A stretch of DNA of 64,000 nucleotides, taken from contig CAXHBH010000005.1 of NCBI GenBank assembly GCA_964014735.1, forward strand, positions 32,934 through 96,933, written 5' to 3'. Positions 36,786 to 45,697 of the stretch are shown in pieces (position 1 is the stretch's first letter; every line of letters begins with the position of its first letter). The stretch comes from UBA7446 sp964014735 (GTDB taxonomy: Bacteria; Bacteroidota; Bacteroidia; Flavobacteriales; Flavobacteriaceae). A model generated the notes under the pieces. It was given only the letters and a program-made list of their open reading frames with translations, did not search any database and had not been told where the DNA came from. The position numbers and the translations under genes are program-made.

Positions 36786-39152
36786 CTATTTGTATGATCG
36801 TGTTTTAAGTTCAATGTTTTCGTAGTCCAATGCTTCTTTATGAAGTTTTGCCTGAGTTGGTTCGCCTTTGTATTCCCATGCAGAGACAAATGTATAATTA
36901 GCATCATCTCTTAGGGCTTCTCCTTCGGGGGTTTGAGATTCCTCACGGAAATGTCCACCACAAGATTCAGAACGCTCAAGCGCATCCTTAGCAAATAACT
37001 CCCCTAACTCCAAAAAGTCTGCCACGCGAAGTGCTTTGGCTAATGGTTCGTTGAACGAGTTAGCTGTGCCAGGCACATAAACATCTTTATAGAATTGCTC
37101 TCTCAATGCTTTTACTTCTTTAATGGCTTCTTTTAATTGCTTTTCGTTGCGTGACATTCCACATTTATCCCAAATGATTTTCCCTAATTTACGATGGAAA
37201 TAATCTACAGTTTTAGAACCTTTATTATCAATAAAAGTATTTATTTGAGAGCGTACACTTTCTTCAGCAGCGTCAAATTCAGGACCATCGGTAGCTATTG
37301 GCCCTGTGCGAATATCATCAGCCAAATAATCCCCTATAGTGTATGGTAGTACAAAATAGCCATCAGCTAATCCTTGCATAAGGGCTGAAGCGCCCAGACG
37401 GTTAGCCCCGTGATCAGAGAAGTTTGCTTCCCCTATTGCAAAACACCCGGGAACAGTTGTCATCAAATTATAATCAACCCAAACGCCTCCCATGGTATAA
37501 TGCACCGCCGGGTATATCATCATAGGAGTTTCATAAGGGTTTTGATCGACAATTTTCTCATACATCTGGAATAGGTTCCCATACTTAGCCTTTATGATTT
37601 TTTTACCCAATTTTTGGACAAGAGTCATATCACTTTCATCTAAGCCTTTAACGTGTGCTTTTTCTTTTCCATAACGCACAATAGCATCTGCAAAATCCAA
37701 ATAAACGGCTTCGCCAGTTTTATTAACGCCATAGCCTTCATCGCAACGTTCTTTTGCAGCACGTGAAGCAACATCTCGAGGCACTAAGTTTCCGAAAGCA
37801 GGATAGCGTCTTTCTAGATAGTAATCACGATCTTGCTCAGCAAGATCAGTTGGTTTAAGCTTCCCCTCGCGAATCGCTGCGGCGGCCTCTTTTTTCTTAG
37901 GCACCCAAATACGTCCATCATTTCGTAAAGACTCTGACATCAAGGTCAATTTAGATTGATGTTCACCCGAAACAGGAATACAAGTAGGATGAATTTGTGT
38001 AAAACACGGATTGGCGAAATAAGCACCTTTTTTGTGAATTTTCCAAGATGCAGTAACATTACTGCCCATGGCATTTGTAGAGAGGTAAAACAAGTTACCA
38101 TAACCTCCTGATGCAATTACGACTGCATGAGCTGCGTGACGTTCAATTTCTCCATTAACCAAATTTCTCGTGATAATACCCCTCGCCTTGCCATCTACTT
38201 TTACAAGATCCAGCATTTCATGGCGATTGTACATCTTGATTTTACCACGACCAATTTGGCGGTTCATAGCTGAATAAGCCCCAAGCAACAATTGCTGACC
38301 AGTTTGTCCCTTGGCATAGAAAGTTCTGGATACCAAAACCCCACCAAAAGAGCGGTTGTCTAAGAGTCCGCCATAGTCACGAGCAAAGGGAACGCCCTGA
38401 GCAACACATTGATCAATAATATTAGTTGAAACTTCCGCCAATCGATAAACATTTGCTTCTCTAGAACGATAATCACCACCCTTTACGGTATCGTAGAACA
38501 AACGATAAATAGAGTCTCCATCGCCTTGATAATTTTTAGCAGCATTGATTCCACCCTGTGCAGCAATAGAATGCGCGCGTCTTGGTGAATCTTGAAAACA
38601 AAATGCCTTTACATTATAACCCAATTCAGCGAGAGTAGCGGAAGCCGAACCACCTGCTAAGCCGGTCCCAACAACAATTATATCAATCCCTCTTTTGTTA
38701 GATGGGCTCACAAGTTGAATATTATTTTTGTGAGTGGTCCATTTTTTTTCAATAGGGCCAGGTGGAACTTTAGCTTCAAGGTTTGATTGAATAATTTTAT
38801 TTTCTAATTTGAGGTCTGTTAATGGGGATAATTTATTAACAGACTCATTATACCCATTGGGTTTTAACAAATTGAAAAGCTTGGCATGAAATTCAATTGA
38901 TTTATCTTTTAACAATCTATTTTTATCAAGAAAATTGTCGTCAGATGATTTTATCGGGTTCCTTGCAGAAGATTTATGCCAGTCCGAATCCCAATCACGA
39001 AGTTTGCATTTAATGCCTGTGCTTTTTTTTATTACTTTAAATTTGCCATTTAGTAATTTTTGATAAGAGCGCAAACAAACCGTCAATTCATCATCTTGTT
39101 TGTATGACTTTTTTGGTTTTCTGTAATTTAATGAATACGTAATTTTTTTCAC
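36786..39152 (-). CDS. sdhA: Succinate dehydrogenase flavoprotein with integrase-like N-terminal fusion
   Basis: The open frame has 788 residues. From about residue 123 (SNLEAKVPPGP) it is a standard Bacteroidetes SdhA of about 666 residues, with FAD-binding VVGTGLAGGSA (about 160) and the flavin-attachment histidine in RRAHSIAAQGG. Residues 1-122 are foreign. They begin KKITYSLNYRKPKKS and contain STGIKCKLRDWD, a pattern typical of the arm-DNA-binding domain of Bacteroidetes tyrosine integrases. No ATG, GTG or TTG lies close to the expected SdhA start, where the frame reads CAA TCA AAC. The enzyme therefore seems to be made as a fusion, or started at a rare codon. The extension is AT-rich compared with the rest. 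Confidence 0.9.
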   Translation of the reverse strand: MKKITYSLNYRKPKKSYKQDDELTVCLRSYQKLLNGKFKVIKKSTGIKCKLRDWDSDWHKSSARNPIKSSDDNFLDKNRLLKDKSIEFHAKLFNLLKPNGYNESVNKLSPLTDLKLENKIIQSNLEAKVPPGPIEKKWTTHKNNIQLVSPSNKRGIDIIVVGTGLAGGSASATLAELGYNVKAFCFQDSPRRAHSIAAQGGINAAKNYQGDGDSIYRLFYDTVKGGDYRSREANVYRLAEVSTNIIDQCVAQGVPFARDYGGLLDNRSFGGVLVSRTFYAKGQTGQQLLLGAYSAMNRQIGRGKIKMYNRHEMLDLVKVDGKARGIITRNLVNGEIERHAAHAVVIASGGYGNLFYLSTNAMGSNVTASWKIHKKGAYFANPCFTQIHPTCIPVSGEHQSKLTLMSESLRNDGRIWVPKKKEAAAAIREGKLKPTDLAEQDRDYYLERRYPAFGNLVPRDVASRAAKERCDEGYGVNKTGEAVYLDFADAIVRYGKEKAHVKGLDESDMTLVQKLGKKIIKAKYGNLFQMYEKIVDQNPYETPMMIYPAVHYTMGGVWVDYNLMTTVPGCFAIGEANFSDHGANRLGASALMQGLADGYFVLPYTIGDYLADDIRTGPIATDGPEFDAAEESVRSQINTFIDNKGSKTVDYFHRKLGKIIWDKCGMSRNEKQLKEAIKEVKALREQFYKDVYVPGTANSFNEPLAKALRVADFLELGELFAKDALERSESCGGHFREESQTPEGEALRDDANYTFVSAWEYKGEPTQAKLHKEALDYENIELKTRSYK

Positions 39153-39163
39153 CTTATTATATT

Positions 39164-39209
39164 GATTTTGTCACACATTGTGATCTGTAATAATTATTTT
39201 TTGTAACAC
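39164..39209 (-). repeat. Two GTGT(T/G)ACAAA repeats between sdhC and the sdhA fusion
   Basis: On the minus strand, GTGTTACAAA (39200-39209) and AATGTGTGACAAAATC (39164-39179) lie just upstream of the integrase-like start of the sdhA frame. Both resemble the two plus-strand copies at 39907 and 39973. The position just before an integrase start is where arm-type integrase sites lie in the tRNA-Ala element. That function is an inference. Confidence 0.5.
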
Positions 39210-39238
39210 TATTTTTATGGAAGTATTTGATGTAGGTT

Positions 39239-39898
39239 TCATAGATAATGGTAATTTATGTGATGAAAAACTGCAATAAAAGCAAAGCCGAATGGGATTC
39301 CAATTGAATAAAGCTTGCCAATTGATTTAACTATTACGGTATACTTGTTATTAAATCCCATTGTCTGAAATGCTGAGGCAAAACCATGAGATAAATGAAG
39401 AGCTAAGAAAAGAAATGAAACAACATAGATTACAACTCGTGTTAAATTATCAAATTTGTGAATTAACTCCTCATAATATCGGTGTGGATCATCAGGTAAA
39501 ACCTTGATATACTTGTAGTCAATTTCAGGAATCCAAAAATCATAAAAATGAAGAACTAAAAAAGAAAGAACTGTACTGCCAGATATAATCATGTTTCTAG
39601 AAACCCAACTCGCATTACTATTTCCTTTAAAAACTTTATATCTAGTGCCTCTAGCTTTTTTATTTTGTAAGTCTAAAATAAACCCCATAACAAAATGAAA
39701 AATTACACCAGCAATAAGAATAGGTTGTAATATAAATTGAACCAATGGGTTTGTTCCCATAAAGTGAGATAACCAATTAAATACACTTCCATCGAAAACA
39801 GAAGTGATATTTATTATAAAATGTTGTAGCAGAAATATTATTAAAAATAGTCCTGAAAGTGCCATTGACACTTTTCTTAAGATAGTTGAATTATTCAA
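39239..39898 (-). CDS. sdhC: Succinate dehydrogenase cytochrome b subunit
   Basis: This 219-residue membrane anchor has five membrane helices and histidines suited to haem binding (LLQHFIIN, LVLHFYDF, LALHLSHGFASAFQTMG). It belongs to the Bacteroidetes/B-type sdhC family and completes the quinone-reactive complex with SdhA and SdhB. The gene is clearly more AT-rich than sdhA and sdhB: hand counts of two 60-base lines gave 28% and 33% GC, against 42% for one line of sdhA. It is separated from the sdhA frame by 86 bases, longer than usual for this operon. Confidence 0.93.
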   Translation of the reverse strand: MNNSTILRKVSMALSGLFLIIFLLQHFIINITSVFDGSVFNWLSHFMGTNPLVQFILQPILIAGVIFHFVMGFILDLQNKKARGTRYKVFKGNSNASWVSRNMIISGSTVLSFLVLHFYDFWIPEIDYKYIKVLPDDPHRYYEELIHKFDNLTRVVIYVVSFLFLALHLSHGFASAFQTMGFNNKYTVIVKSIGKLYSIGIPFGFAFIAVFHHINYHYL

Positions 39899-39906
39899 TA
39901 CAGTAA

Positions 39907-39988
39907 AATGTGTTACAAAGTTAATCTATAGAAATGTATATAGCAAAGGTTTATTCTATTTATACTGATTCTAATGTGTTACAAAGTT
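39907..39988 (+). repeat. Direct repeat of a 16-base sequence upstream of sdhC
   Basis: AATGTGTTACAAAGTT occurs exactly at 39907-39922 and 39973-39988, 66 bases apart. Two diverged copies in the opposite orientation lie on the other side of sdhC. The repeats are in a non-coding AT-rich stretch (39899-40033). They could be integrase arm sites or regulator operators. Confidence 0.7.
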
Positions 39989-40033
39989 TTGTTTAATCAA
40001 TTTCCATAATATGTCCGGGAAGATGAAACAAAA

Positions 40034-42853
40034 CTACTCCAAAACGAGTTTTGTATACTCCTCATCGTTCCAGAAAAAAGTATATGTCCCTTTAGGCATG
40101 TATACATTACCATCACCAGCGGGCTTTAAATCCATTTTATGCTTGCGATTAAATTGTTTAATAACTGTATTATCTATGGTTAAATTGTACGGTAATTGTT
40201 GAAGCCCTTTGTGCAAGCTAATCGCTTGCTCAAATACAACAACTCCTTTGTCAGAAACCAAAGTCCAAACACCTTCAGATGGCTCTTGAGCGAAAAAAGT
40301 CCAATGAAATGATGGTGTAAAAGCATCAAGCCAAGTGCTTCTTTTGCTGCCCCAACGATTGCTGTGCTTTTGCACTTTGGGAGCCAATACTGCAAAAGTT
40401 TTTTTAGAAAGTTCGGGCAGTTGTTGCACAGCATCCAATGCAAGCAAATAAATAGACCTTCCGTGCGTACCCACCAACAAGTGGTTTTCTGATTCTTGTA
40501 TAAACAAGTCATGAACAGCTACTCGTGGAATGTTTTTATTGAAAATATGCCAGTTTTTACCTTCATCTATACTTGTATATAACCCATTGTCTGTTCCCAA
40601 ATAAAGCAGGTTCTTATTTGTAGCATCCTCCCTTATTACATTTACTGCGGCATTTGGCAAGTTACTGCTGATGTTATTCCAGCTTGTGCCTAAATCATTT
40701 GAAACATATACATATGGACTGAAGTCGTCCCAACGATAACCATTTAATGTCGCATAAATTCGGTTGGGGTTGTGCTTGGAAAACTGTACCCGGCTTACCC
40801 ACAGATTTTGTGGCAATTTATCACTGATACGACGCCAAGTTGACCCACTGTTTTGGGTAAGTTGAATTATTCCATCATCCGAACCCACCACAATGGTGCC
40901 AAAGGAATTTCGCGACTCATCAATGGCCGTCAGTGTACCGTATGGAACATTCCCTTTTTTGGCGCCTTTTGTAAGATCTTTAGATATAGCTTCCCAATTG
41001 TCGCCTTGGTTCAGCGAGCGGTGAAGTTTATTACTGCCTAGATAGATAATATCATTATTGTGAATAGATAATAAGATGGGCGTTTGCCAATTAAATCTAA
41101 AAGGTGCCTCCCCTAACTTGTGTTTAGGCTGTATAAATTTACGCTCACCAGCATCACGGTCAATTCGGAAGTAATTCCCAAATTGATATCCCGTATAAAC
41201 AATATTGGCGTTGCGGCTGTCGACTTGGATTTGCATGCCATCCCCACCCATAATTCCAGTCCATGGATTATGTCCGCTTTGGTGCCAACGCACACTTTCT
41301 ACTGTAGTATGGACTGCCTCCCAAACGCCATTATCTTGCAATCCGCCATACACGTGATAAGGTTTTTGAGTGTCAGCGTAAACTGTATAAAATTGCCCTA
41401 CGCTGGGTTGATTGGCTTTGCTCCAGTTTTGACCACCATCATAACTAATGTTGACCCCACCATCATTACCATTTAAAAGGTGTTTTGGGTTTTTAGGATT
41501 TATCCATAGGGCGTGATGGTCAGCATGTACATTGGGTGTATCGAGTCTTTTAAATGATTTACCACCATCTGTTGAGGTTAAAATAGGCACTCCGTAAATG
41601 TAAATATGGTTTTTGTCCACAGGGGATACGTGTACCATGCCAAAATAATATCCATAACTGAAGTATACGTCATCCAAAAAATCTGTGTGTGTTTTGCCCC
41701 ATGTAAGTCCGCCGTCGTCACTACGAAAAACTTGAGGCCCTGAAACAGGTGTATCAAATAAATCGTCATTAGCATTATAGAGAAAAAGCGCTAAATCAGA
41801 TGGTTTTAACTTGCCATTCCGCACCTCATCACGAACTCGATCGACTGTGTATGCTTTTGGAAAGCCATTATCTTCTAAAAAGTTTTTTATTAATTTTTTG
41901 TCTATTGCCATAAAAGCCTCCAATGATATCCCTTCAAAATCTTGCTTTTTGAGTTTGTTATAAGACAAATCAAATTGTGGTCTTCTGTCTTGGTTATCTA
42001 CAATGGCATATATCGTTTTTGCGTCAAATGATGCTAACCCTATTCTCCCTACGCCTTTGCCCTGCAAAAAGCCACTTTCTTTTGTACTTATTAGGGTCCA
42101 GCTATTGCCTGCATTGGTACTTTTATAAATGCCCGATTTAGCACCACTGCCTGAAAAATCCCATGCTTTGCGTTCTTTTTCCCACGCTGCAGCATACATT
42201 ATGTTAAAATCATTTGACACAACACTCAACTCAATTATTCCAGTTGGATCTGGCAAGTCAAGAGTTTTTATCCACGTTTGCCCGCCGTTCATGGTTTTAT
42301 ATATGCCCCTTGTCTCGCTTTTAGAATAAAGTGGCCCTAGCACGCCCACAACAACCTCGTTGGGGTTATTGGGGTTGATTTCTATTTTACCTATGTGGTG
42401 GGCATCTGCTAATCCCAGTTGTGTCCAACTATTCCCTTTATTTGTAGATTTTAAAATCCCCATACCAGCGTAGGAGGACCTCGATGCATTATTTTCTCCA
42501 GTACCAACATATATGGTATGCGTTGGCCAATGTACCGCTATATCTCCTATATTTTGGGTTGGGCTGTTGTCCATAACTGCTACAAAGCTTGTGCCATTAT
42601 TATCGGTATACCACAAACCGCCAGAAGCATACGCTACATAAAATTCATGTGTTGCATTTGGGTTTACATCCAAATCGGTCACGCGACCACTCATTACACT
42701 AGGGCCAATACTGGTCAGTGGAAGTTCTGCTACCCATGACGCAGCAATTAATGAATTCAACTGATTTGTTGTTTTTAGTATTTTTACATGAGAGGTTGCT
42801 TGTGGTTGTGCAAACACGATTGAAAAAAGAAGGCAAAATAATATATGCTTCAT
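40034..42853 (-). CDS. Exported sortilin/VPS10-like beta-propeller protein
   Basis: This 939-residue protein has a signal peptide (about residues 1-16, ending FAQ) and many BNR/Asp-box-like repeats such as SGLYKSTNAGNSW, YKTMNGGQTW, SDDGGLTW and SLNQGDNWE. These build a large beta-propeller of the sortilin/exo-sialidase type, often annotated as glycosyl hydrolase in Bacteroidetes. A C-terminal domain of about 150 residues follows. No type IX tail is visible. The substrate is unknown, and a peptide- or glycan-binding role outside the cytoplasm is plausible. Confidence 0.82.
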   Translation of the reverse strand: MKHILFCLLFSIVFAQPQATSHVKILKTTNQLNSLIAASWVAELPLTSIGPSVMSGRVTDLDVNPNATHEFYVAYASGGLWYTDNNGTSFVAVMDNSPTQNIGDIAVHWPTHTIYVGTGENNASRSSYAGMGILKSTNKGNSWTQLGLADAHHIGKIEINPNNPNEVVVGVLGPLYSKSETRGIYKTMNGGQTWIKTLDLPDPTGIIELSVVSNDFNIMYAAAWEKERKAWDFSGSGAKSGIYKSTNAGNSWTLISTKESGFLQGKGVGRIGLASFDAKTIYAIVDNQDRRPQFDLSYNKLKKQDFEGISLEAFMAIDKKLIKNFLEDNGFPKAYTVDRVRDEVRNGKLKPSDLALFLYNANDDLFDTPVSGPQVFRSDDGGLTWGKTHTDFLDDVYFSYGYYFGMVHVSPVDKNHIYIYGVPILTSTDGGKSFKRLDTPNVHADHHALWINPKNPKHLLNGNDGGVNISYDGGQNWSKANQPSVGQFYTVYADTQKPYHVYGGLQDNGVWEAVHTTVESVRWHQSGHNPWTGIMGGDGMQIQVDSRNANIVYTGYQFGNYFRIDRDAGERKFIQPKHKLGEAPFRFNWQTPILLSIHNNDIIYLGSNKLHRSLNQGDNWEAISKDLTKGAKKGNVPYGTLTAIDESRNSFGTIVVGSDDGIIQLTQNSGSTWRRISDKLPQNLWVSRVQFSKHNPNRIYATLNGYRWDDFSPYVYVSNDLGTSWNNISSNLPNAAVNVIREDATNKNLLYLGTDNGLYTSIDEGKNWHIFNKNIPRVAVHDLFIQESENHLLVGTHGRSIYLLALDAVQQLPELSKKTFAVLAPKVQKHSNRWGSKRSTWLDAFTPSFHWTFFAQEPSEGVWTLVSDKGVVVFEQAISLHKGLQQLPYNLTIDNTVIKQFNRKHKMDLKPAGDGNVYMPKGTYTFFWNDEEYTKLVLE

Positions 42854-42895
42854 GGGAAGTAATTTTATGTGAATATAATTTTTTTACTTTACGAA

Positions 42896-44179
42896 ATGAA
42901 ATATACACCCCTACCTTCAAACGTTTTTTCGATGCACCGCGAACGCTTTATGGCCAAACTCAAGCCCAACAGCATTGCCGTGTTTAACGCTAATGACATA
43001 TATCCAATAAGTGCAGACAGCACTTTGCCATTTGAGCAGCACCGTGATTTATTCTATCTTTCAGGTGTTGACCAAGAAGAAACCATATTAATCCTTTATC
43101 CCAACGCTAAAGATTCAAAGCATAGAGAAATAGTTTTTATGCGTGAAACCAATGCACATATTGCCGTTTGGGAAGGACACAAACTCACCAAAAGTGAGAC
43201 AACGGCGTTAACGGGTATACACAACGTACTATGGACCACGGACTTTGAAGCTGCCTTTTTAGAGTTAGCAAAACAAGCCGACAATATTTATGTCAATACC
43301 AACGAACACTATCGAGCTAAAGTTGAGACCCAAACTAGAGAAGATCGCTTTATTGCGTGGTGTAAGGGGCAGTTTCCAAAAAAAAATTATGAAAAAAGCA
43401 ACCCTATTTTACAAGGGCTGCGAGCAGTTAAAGACCCAAAAGAAATTACACAAATTCAACAGGCTTGTATTATTACTGAAAAGGGTTTCAGACGCATTTT
43501 GAGCTTTGTAAAGCCAGGAGTTTGGGAGTTTGAAATTGAAGCGGAATTTGCACATGAATTTCTTAGCAATCGATCAAAAGGATTTGCCTATACCCCCATT
43601 ATTGCTTCTGGGGATAATAATAATGTGTTGCATTATATCGAAAACAATCGGCAGTGTCAAGCAGGTGAATTGATATTGATGGATGTTGCTGCCGAATATG
43701 GAAACTATTCGTCTGATATGACGCGCACCATACCTGTTTCTGGACGGTTTACGCCTCGCCAACGTGCGGTTTATGAGGCTGTGCTTAAGGTAAAAAAAGA
43801 AGCTACTCAGTTGCTGATACCTGGTGTGCTTTGGAAAGCATTTCATGAAGAAGTTGGCAAAATGATGAACGGTGCGCTTGTTGATATCGGCTTGCTAACA
43901 AAAAAAGAGGTTTCGGATAATGCAGGAGCTTATAAGAAATACTTTATGCACGGTACCTCCCATCATTTGGGCTTGGACACCCATGATTACGGTTTATTGG
44001 ATGAGCCTTTAGAGCCAAATATGGTTTTTACGGTAGAACCAGGAATCTATATTCCTGATGAAGGTTTTGGTATCCGATTAGAGGACGATGTTGTTGTGCA
44101 AGCCACTGGCGCACCTATTAATTTGATGGCCAATATCCCTATAGAACCTGATGAAATTGAGGCGTTGATGTGTGGCTAA
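42896..44179 (+). CDS. pepP: Xaa-Pro aminopeptidase (M24 family)
   Basis: The enzyme has 427 residues from the ATG at 42896. The N-terminal creatinase-like domain is followed by a pita-bread metallopeptidase with the metal ligands in LMDVAAEYGNYSSDMTRT, HGTSHHLGLDTHD and VEPGIYIP. It removes N-terminal residues before proline. The ORF extends nine codons upstream, but the ATG at 42896 (MKYTPLPSNVF) fits homologues better. It overlaps the convergent thiL by four bases. Confidence 0.93.
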   Translation: MKYTPLPSNVFSMHRERFMAKLKPNSIAVFNANDIYPISADSTLPFEQHRDLFYLSGVDQEETILILYPNAKDSKHREIVFMRETNAHIAVWEGHKLTKSETTALTGIHNVLWTTDFEAAFLELAKQADNIYVNTNEHYRAKVETQTREDRFIAWCKGQFPKKNYEKSNPILQGLRAVKDPKEITQIQQACIITEKGFRRILSFVKPGVWEFEIEAEFAHEFLSNRSKGFAYTPIIASGDNNNVLHYIENNRQCQAGELILMDVAAEYGNYSSDMTRTIPVSGRFTPRQRAVYEAVLKVKKEATQLLIPGVLWKAFHEEVGKMMNGALVDIGLLTKKEVSDNAGAYKKYFMHGTSHHLGLDTHDYGLLDEPLEPNMVFTVEPGIYIPDEGFGIRLEDDVVVQATGAPINLMANIPIEPDEIEALMCG

Positions 44180-45213
44180 AATGCCTTCCAGCCTTGGGCT
44201 TTAAGCGGAATTATCTCGTCGCCACGTGTAACTAGATTTACACCGTCAGACTTATCGGTCATATGCCCAATCACCGTAAGGTTGGGGTTGCCTTTTATTT
44301 TTTCATAATCATCTTGTTTGATTGTAAACAAGAGCTCATAGTCTTCCCCGCCACTAAGTGCCAGTGTAGTACTGTCCATATTAAATTCTTCACATACAGC
44401 AATAAACTGAGGATCAAGGGGAATTTTTTCTTCATAAAGCCGGCAACCTACTTCACTTTGCTTGCACAAATGCAAAACCTCTGAAGATAATCCGTCGCTT
44501 ACATCTATCATGGATGTTGGTTTTACTTTAAGTGCTTCAAGCAATGTTACAATATCTTTTCGTGCTTCGGGTTTCAGCTGGCGTTCCACCAAATATGTAT
44601 ACGGATCAAGGTCGGGTTTGTGGTTAGGGTTGACTTTAAAAACATCATTTTCTCGTGCCAAAACCTGTAAACCCATATAAGCTGCTCCCAAATCTCCCGT
44701 AACCACTAAAAGATCTTTTTGATTGGCACCATTGCGCATAATAGGACCTGTTTTAGGAGCAATACCAACAGCAGTAACTGACAGTTGTATACCTTGTTTG
44801 GAAGAAGTTGTATCACCACCAACCAAATCAACACCATAGGTCTTGCAAGCCAGGTGAATACCAGCGTATAACTCCTCAATGGACTCTAAAGTAAAGCGAT
44901 TAGAAACTGCAATTGAGACCAATACTTGTGTAGCTTGAGCGCCCATTGCGTAGATGTCTGAAAGGTTTACCACTACTGCTTTATAACCAAGGTGCTTAAG
45001 CGGCATATAGCCTAAGTCAAAGTGTATGCCTTCAATAAGCATGTCTGTACTTACCACAATTTCTCCCCCGTGATTAAGTACAGCAGCATCATCGCCAACT
45101 CCGTGTATGGTTGAAGGCTGTGCTGCAGTAACCAATTTTGTGAGGTGTTCAATTAAGGCAAACTCCCCGAAATCCTCTAGGGAAGTTTTTGATGGTTTTT
45201 TTTCTTCAAGCAT
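44176..45213 (-). CDS. thiL: Thiamine-monophosphate kinase
   Basis: This 345-residue PurM-like enzyme makes thiamine diphosphate from thiamine phosphate. It shows the GVGDDAAVL start motif, the STDMLIEGIHFDL segment, VGGDTTSS, and SGGEDYELLF. The length is normal. It is transcribed divergently from the suf operon, with about 145 bases between the starts. Confidence 0.95.
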   Translation of the reverse strand: MLEEKKPSKTSLEDFGEFALIEHLTKLVTAAQPSTIHGVGDDAAVLNHGGEIVVSTDMLIEGIHFDLGYMPLKHLGYKAVVVNLSDIYAMGAQATQVLVSIAVSNRFTLESIEELYAGIHLACKTYGVDLVGGDTTSSKQGIQLSVTAVGIAPKTGPIMRNGANQKDLLVVTGDLGAAYMGLQVLARENDVFKVNPNHKPDLDPYTYLVERQLKPEARKDIVTLLEALKVKPTSMIDVSDGLSSEVLHLCKQSEVGCRLYEEKIPLDPQFIAVCEEFNMDSTTLALSGGEDYELLFTIKQDDYEKIKGNPNLTVIGHMTDKSDGVNLVTRGDEIIPLKAQGWKAF

Positions 45214-45323
45214 GGCGCAAAATTAGGTTATTTTAGGTTGATAACTCCAGCGTAAATTGAAAAGACAAATAACAAGATATACTAACCTAATGAAGGTCGA
45301 TATGTTATCAAGGCAAAATGTGG

Positions 45324-45331
45324 TATATTTG
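45324..45331 (+). promoter_or_regulatory. Promoter -7 element for the suf operon
   Basis: TATATTTG is an exact TAnnTTTG match 28 bases before the sufA ATG. TATG at 45301-45304 sits at the expected 19-base spacing and is one base off the -33 consensus TTTG. It rules out the in-frame start at 45257. Confidence 0.65.
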
Positions 45332-45358
45332 TCCTTTGGTTTTAATCCAAATAAAGCT

Positions 45359-45688
45359 ATGATAAAAGTTTCGTCACAAGCAAAAGAAAAAGTTCTGCAA
45401 ATGATGCAAAGCGACGGCTTGGATATTGCCTCGCACTTTGTGCGTGTAGGCGTAAAAAGTGGTGGGTGTTCTGGTCTATCTTATGAACTTAAATTTGACG
45501 CCTCTCTTGTTGAGGATGATAAGGTTTTTGAAGACAACAATGTGAGAATTGTGGTAGATAAGAAAAGCTTTTTGTATCTTATTGGAACGACACTCGAATA
45601 CTCAGGTGGTTTAAATGGCAAGGGTTTTGTGTTCAACAATCCAAACGCCAATCGCACCTGTGGTTGTGGAGAGAGTTTTTCGCTTTAA
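45359..45688 (+). CDS. sufA: A-type iron-sulfur carrier SufA/IscA
   Basis: The protein has 109 residues from the ATG at 45359. It has the three conserved cysteines of A-type carriers, in VKSGGCSGLSY and the C-terminal TCGCGESF. It carries assembled Fe-S clusters to target proteins. The ORF is open 34 codons upstream, but those codons span the promoter. It is first in the suf operon, and sufB starts nine bases later. Confidence 0.93.
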   Translation: MIKVSSQAKEKVLQMMQSDGLDIASHFVRVGVKSGGCSGLSYELKFDASLVEDDKVFEDNNVRIVVDKKSFLYLIGTTLEYSGGLNGKGFVFNNPNANRTCGCGESFSL

Positions 45689-45697
45689 ACAAATGCT

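Noticed and set aside
36786..39152. Separate integrase gene fragment ahead of an independently started sdhA
   Set aside because: There is no stop between the two parts and no ATG, GTG or TTG near the expected SdhA start, so I list one continuous frame. A rare-codon start remains possible.
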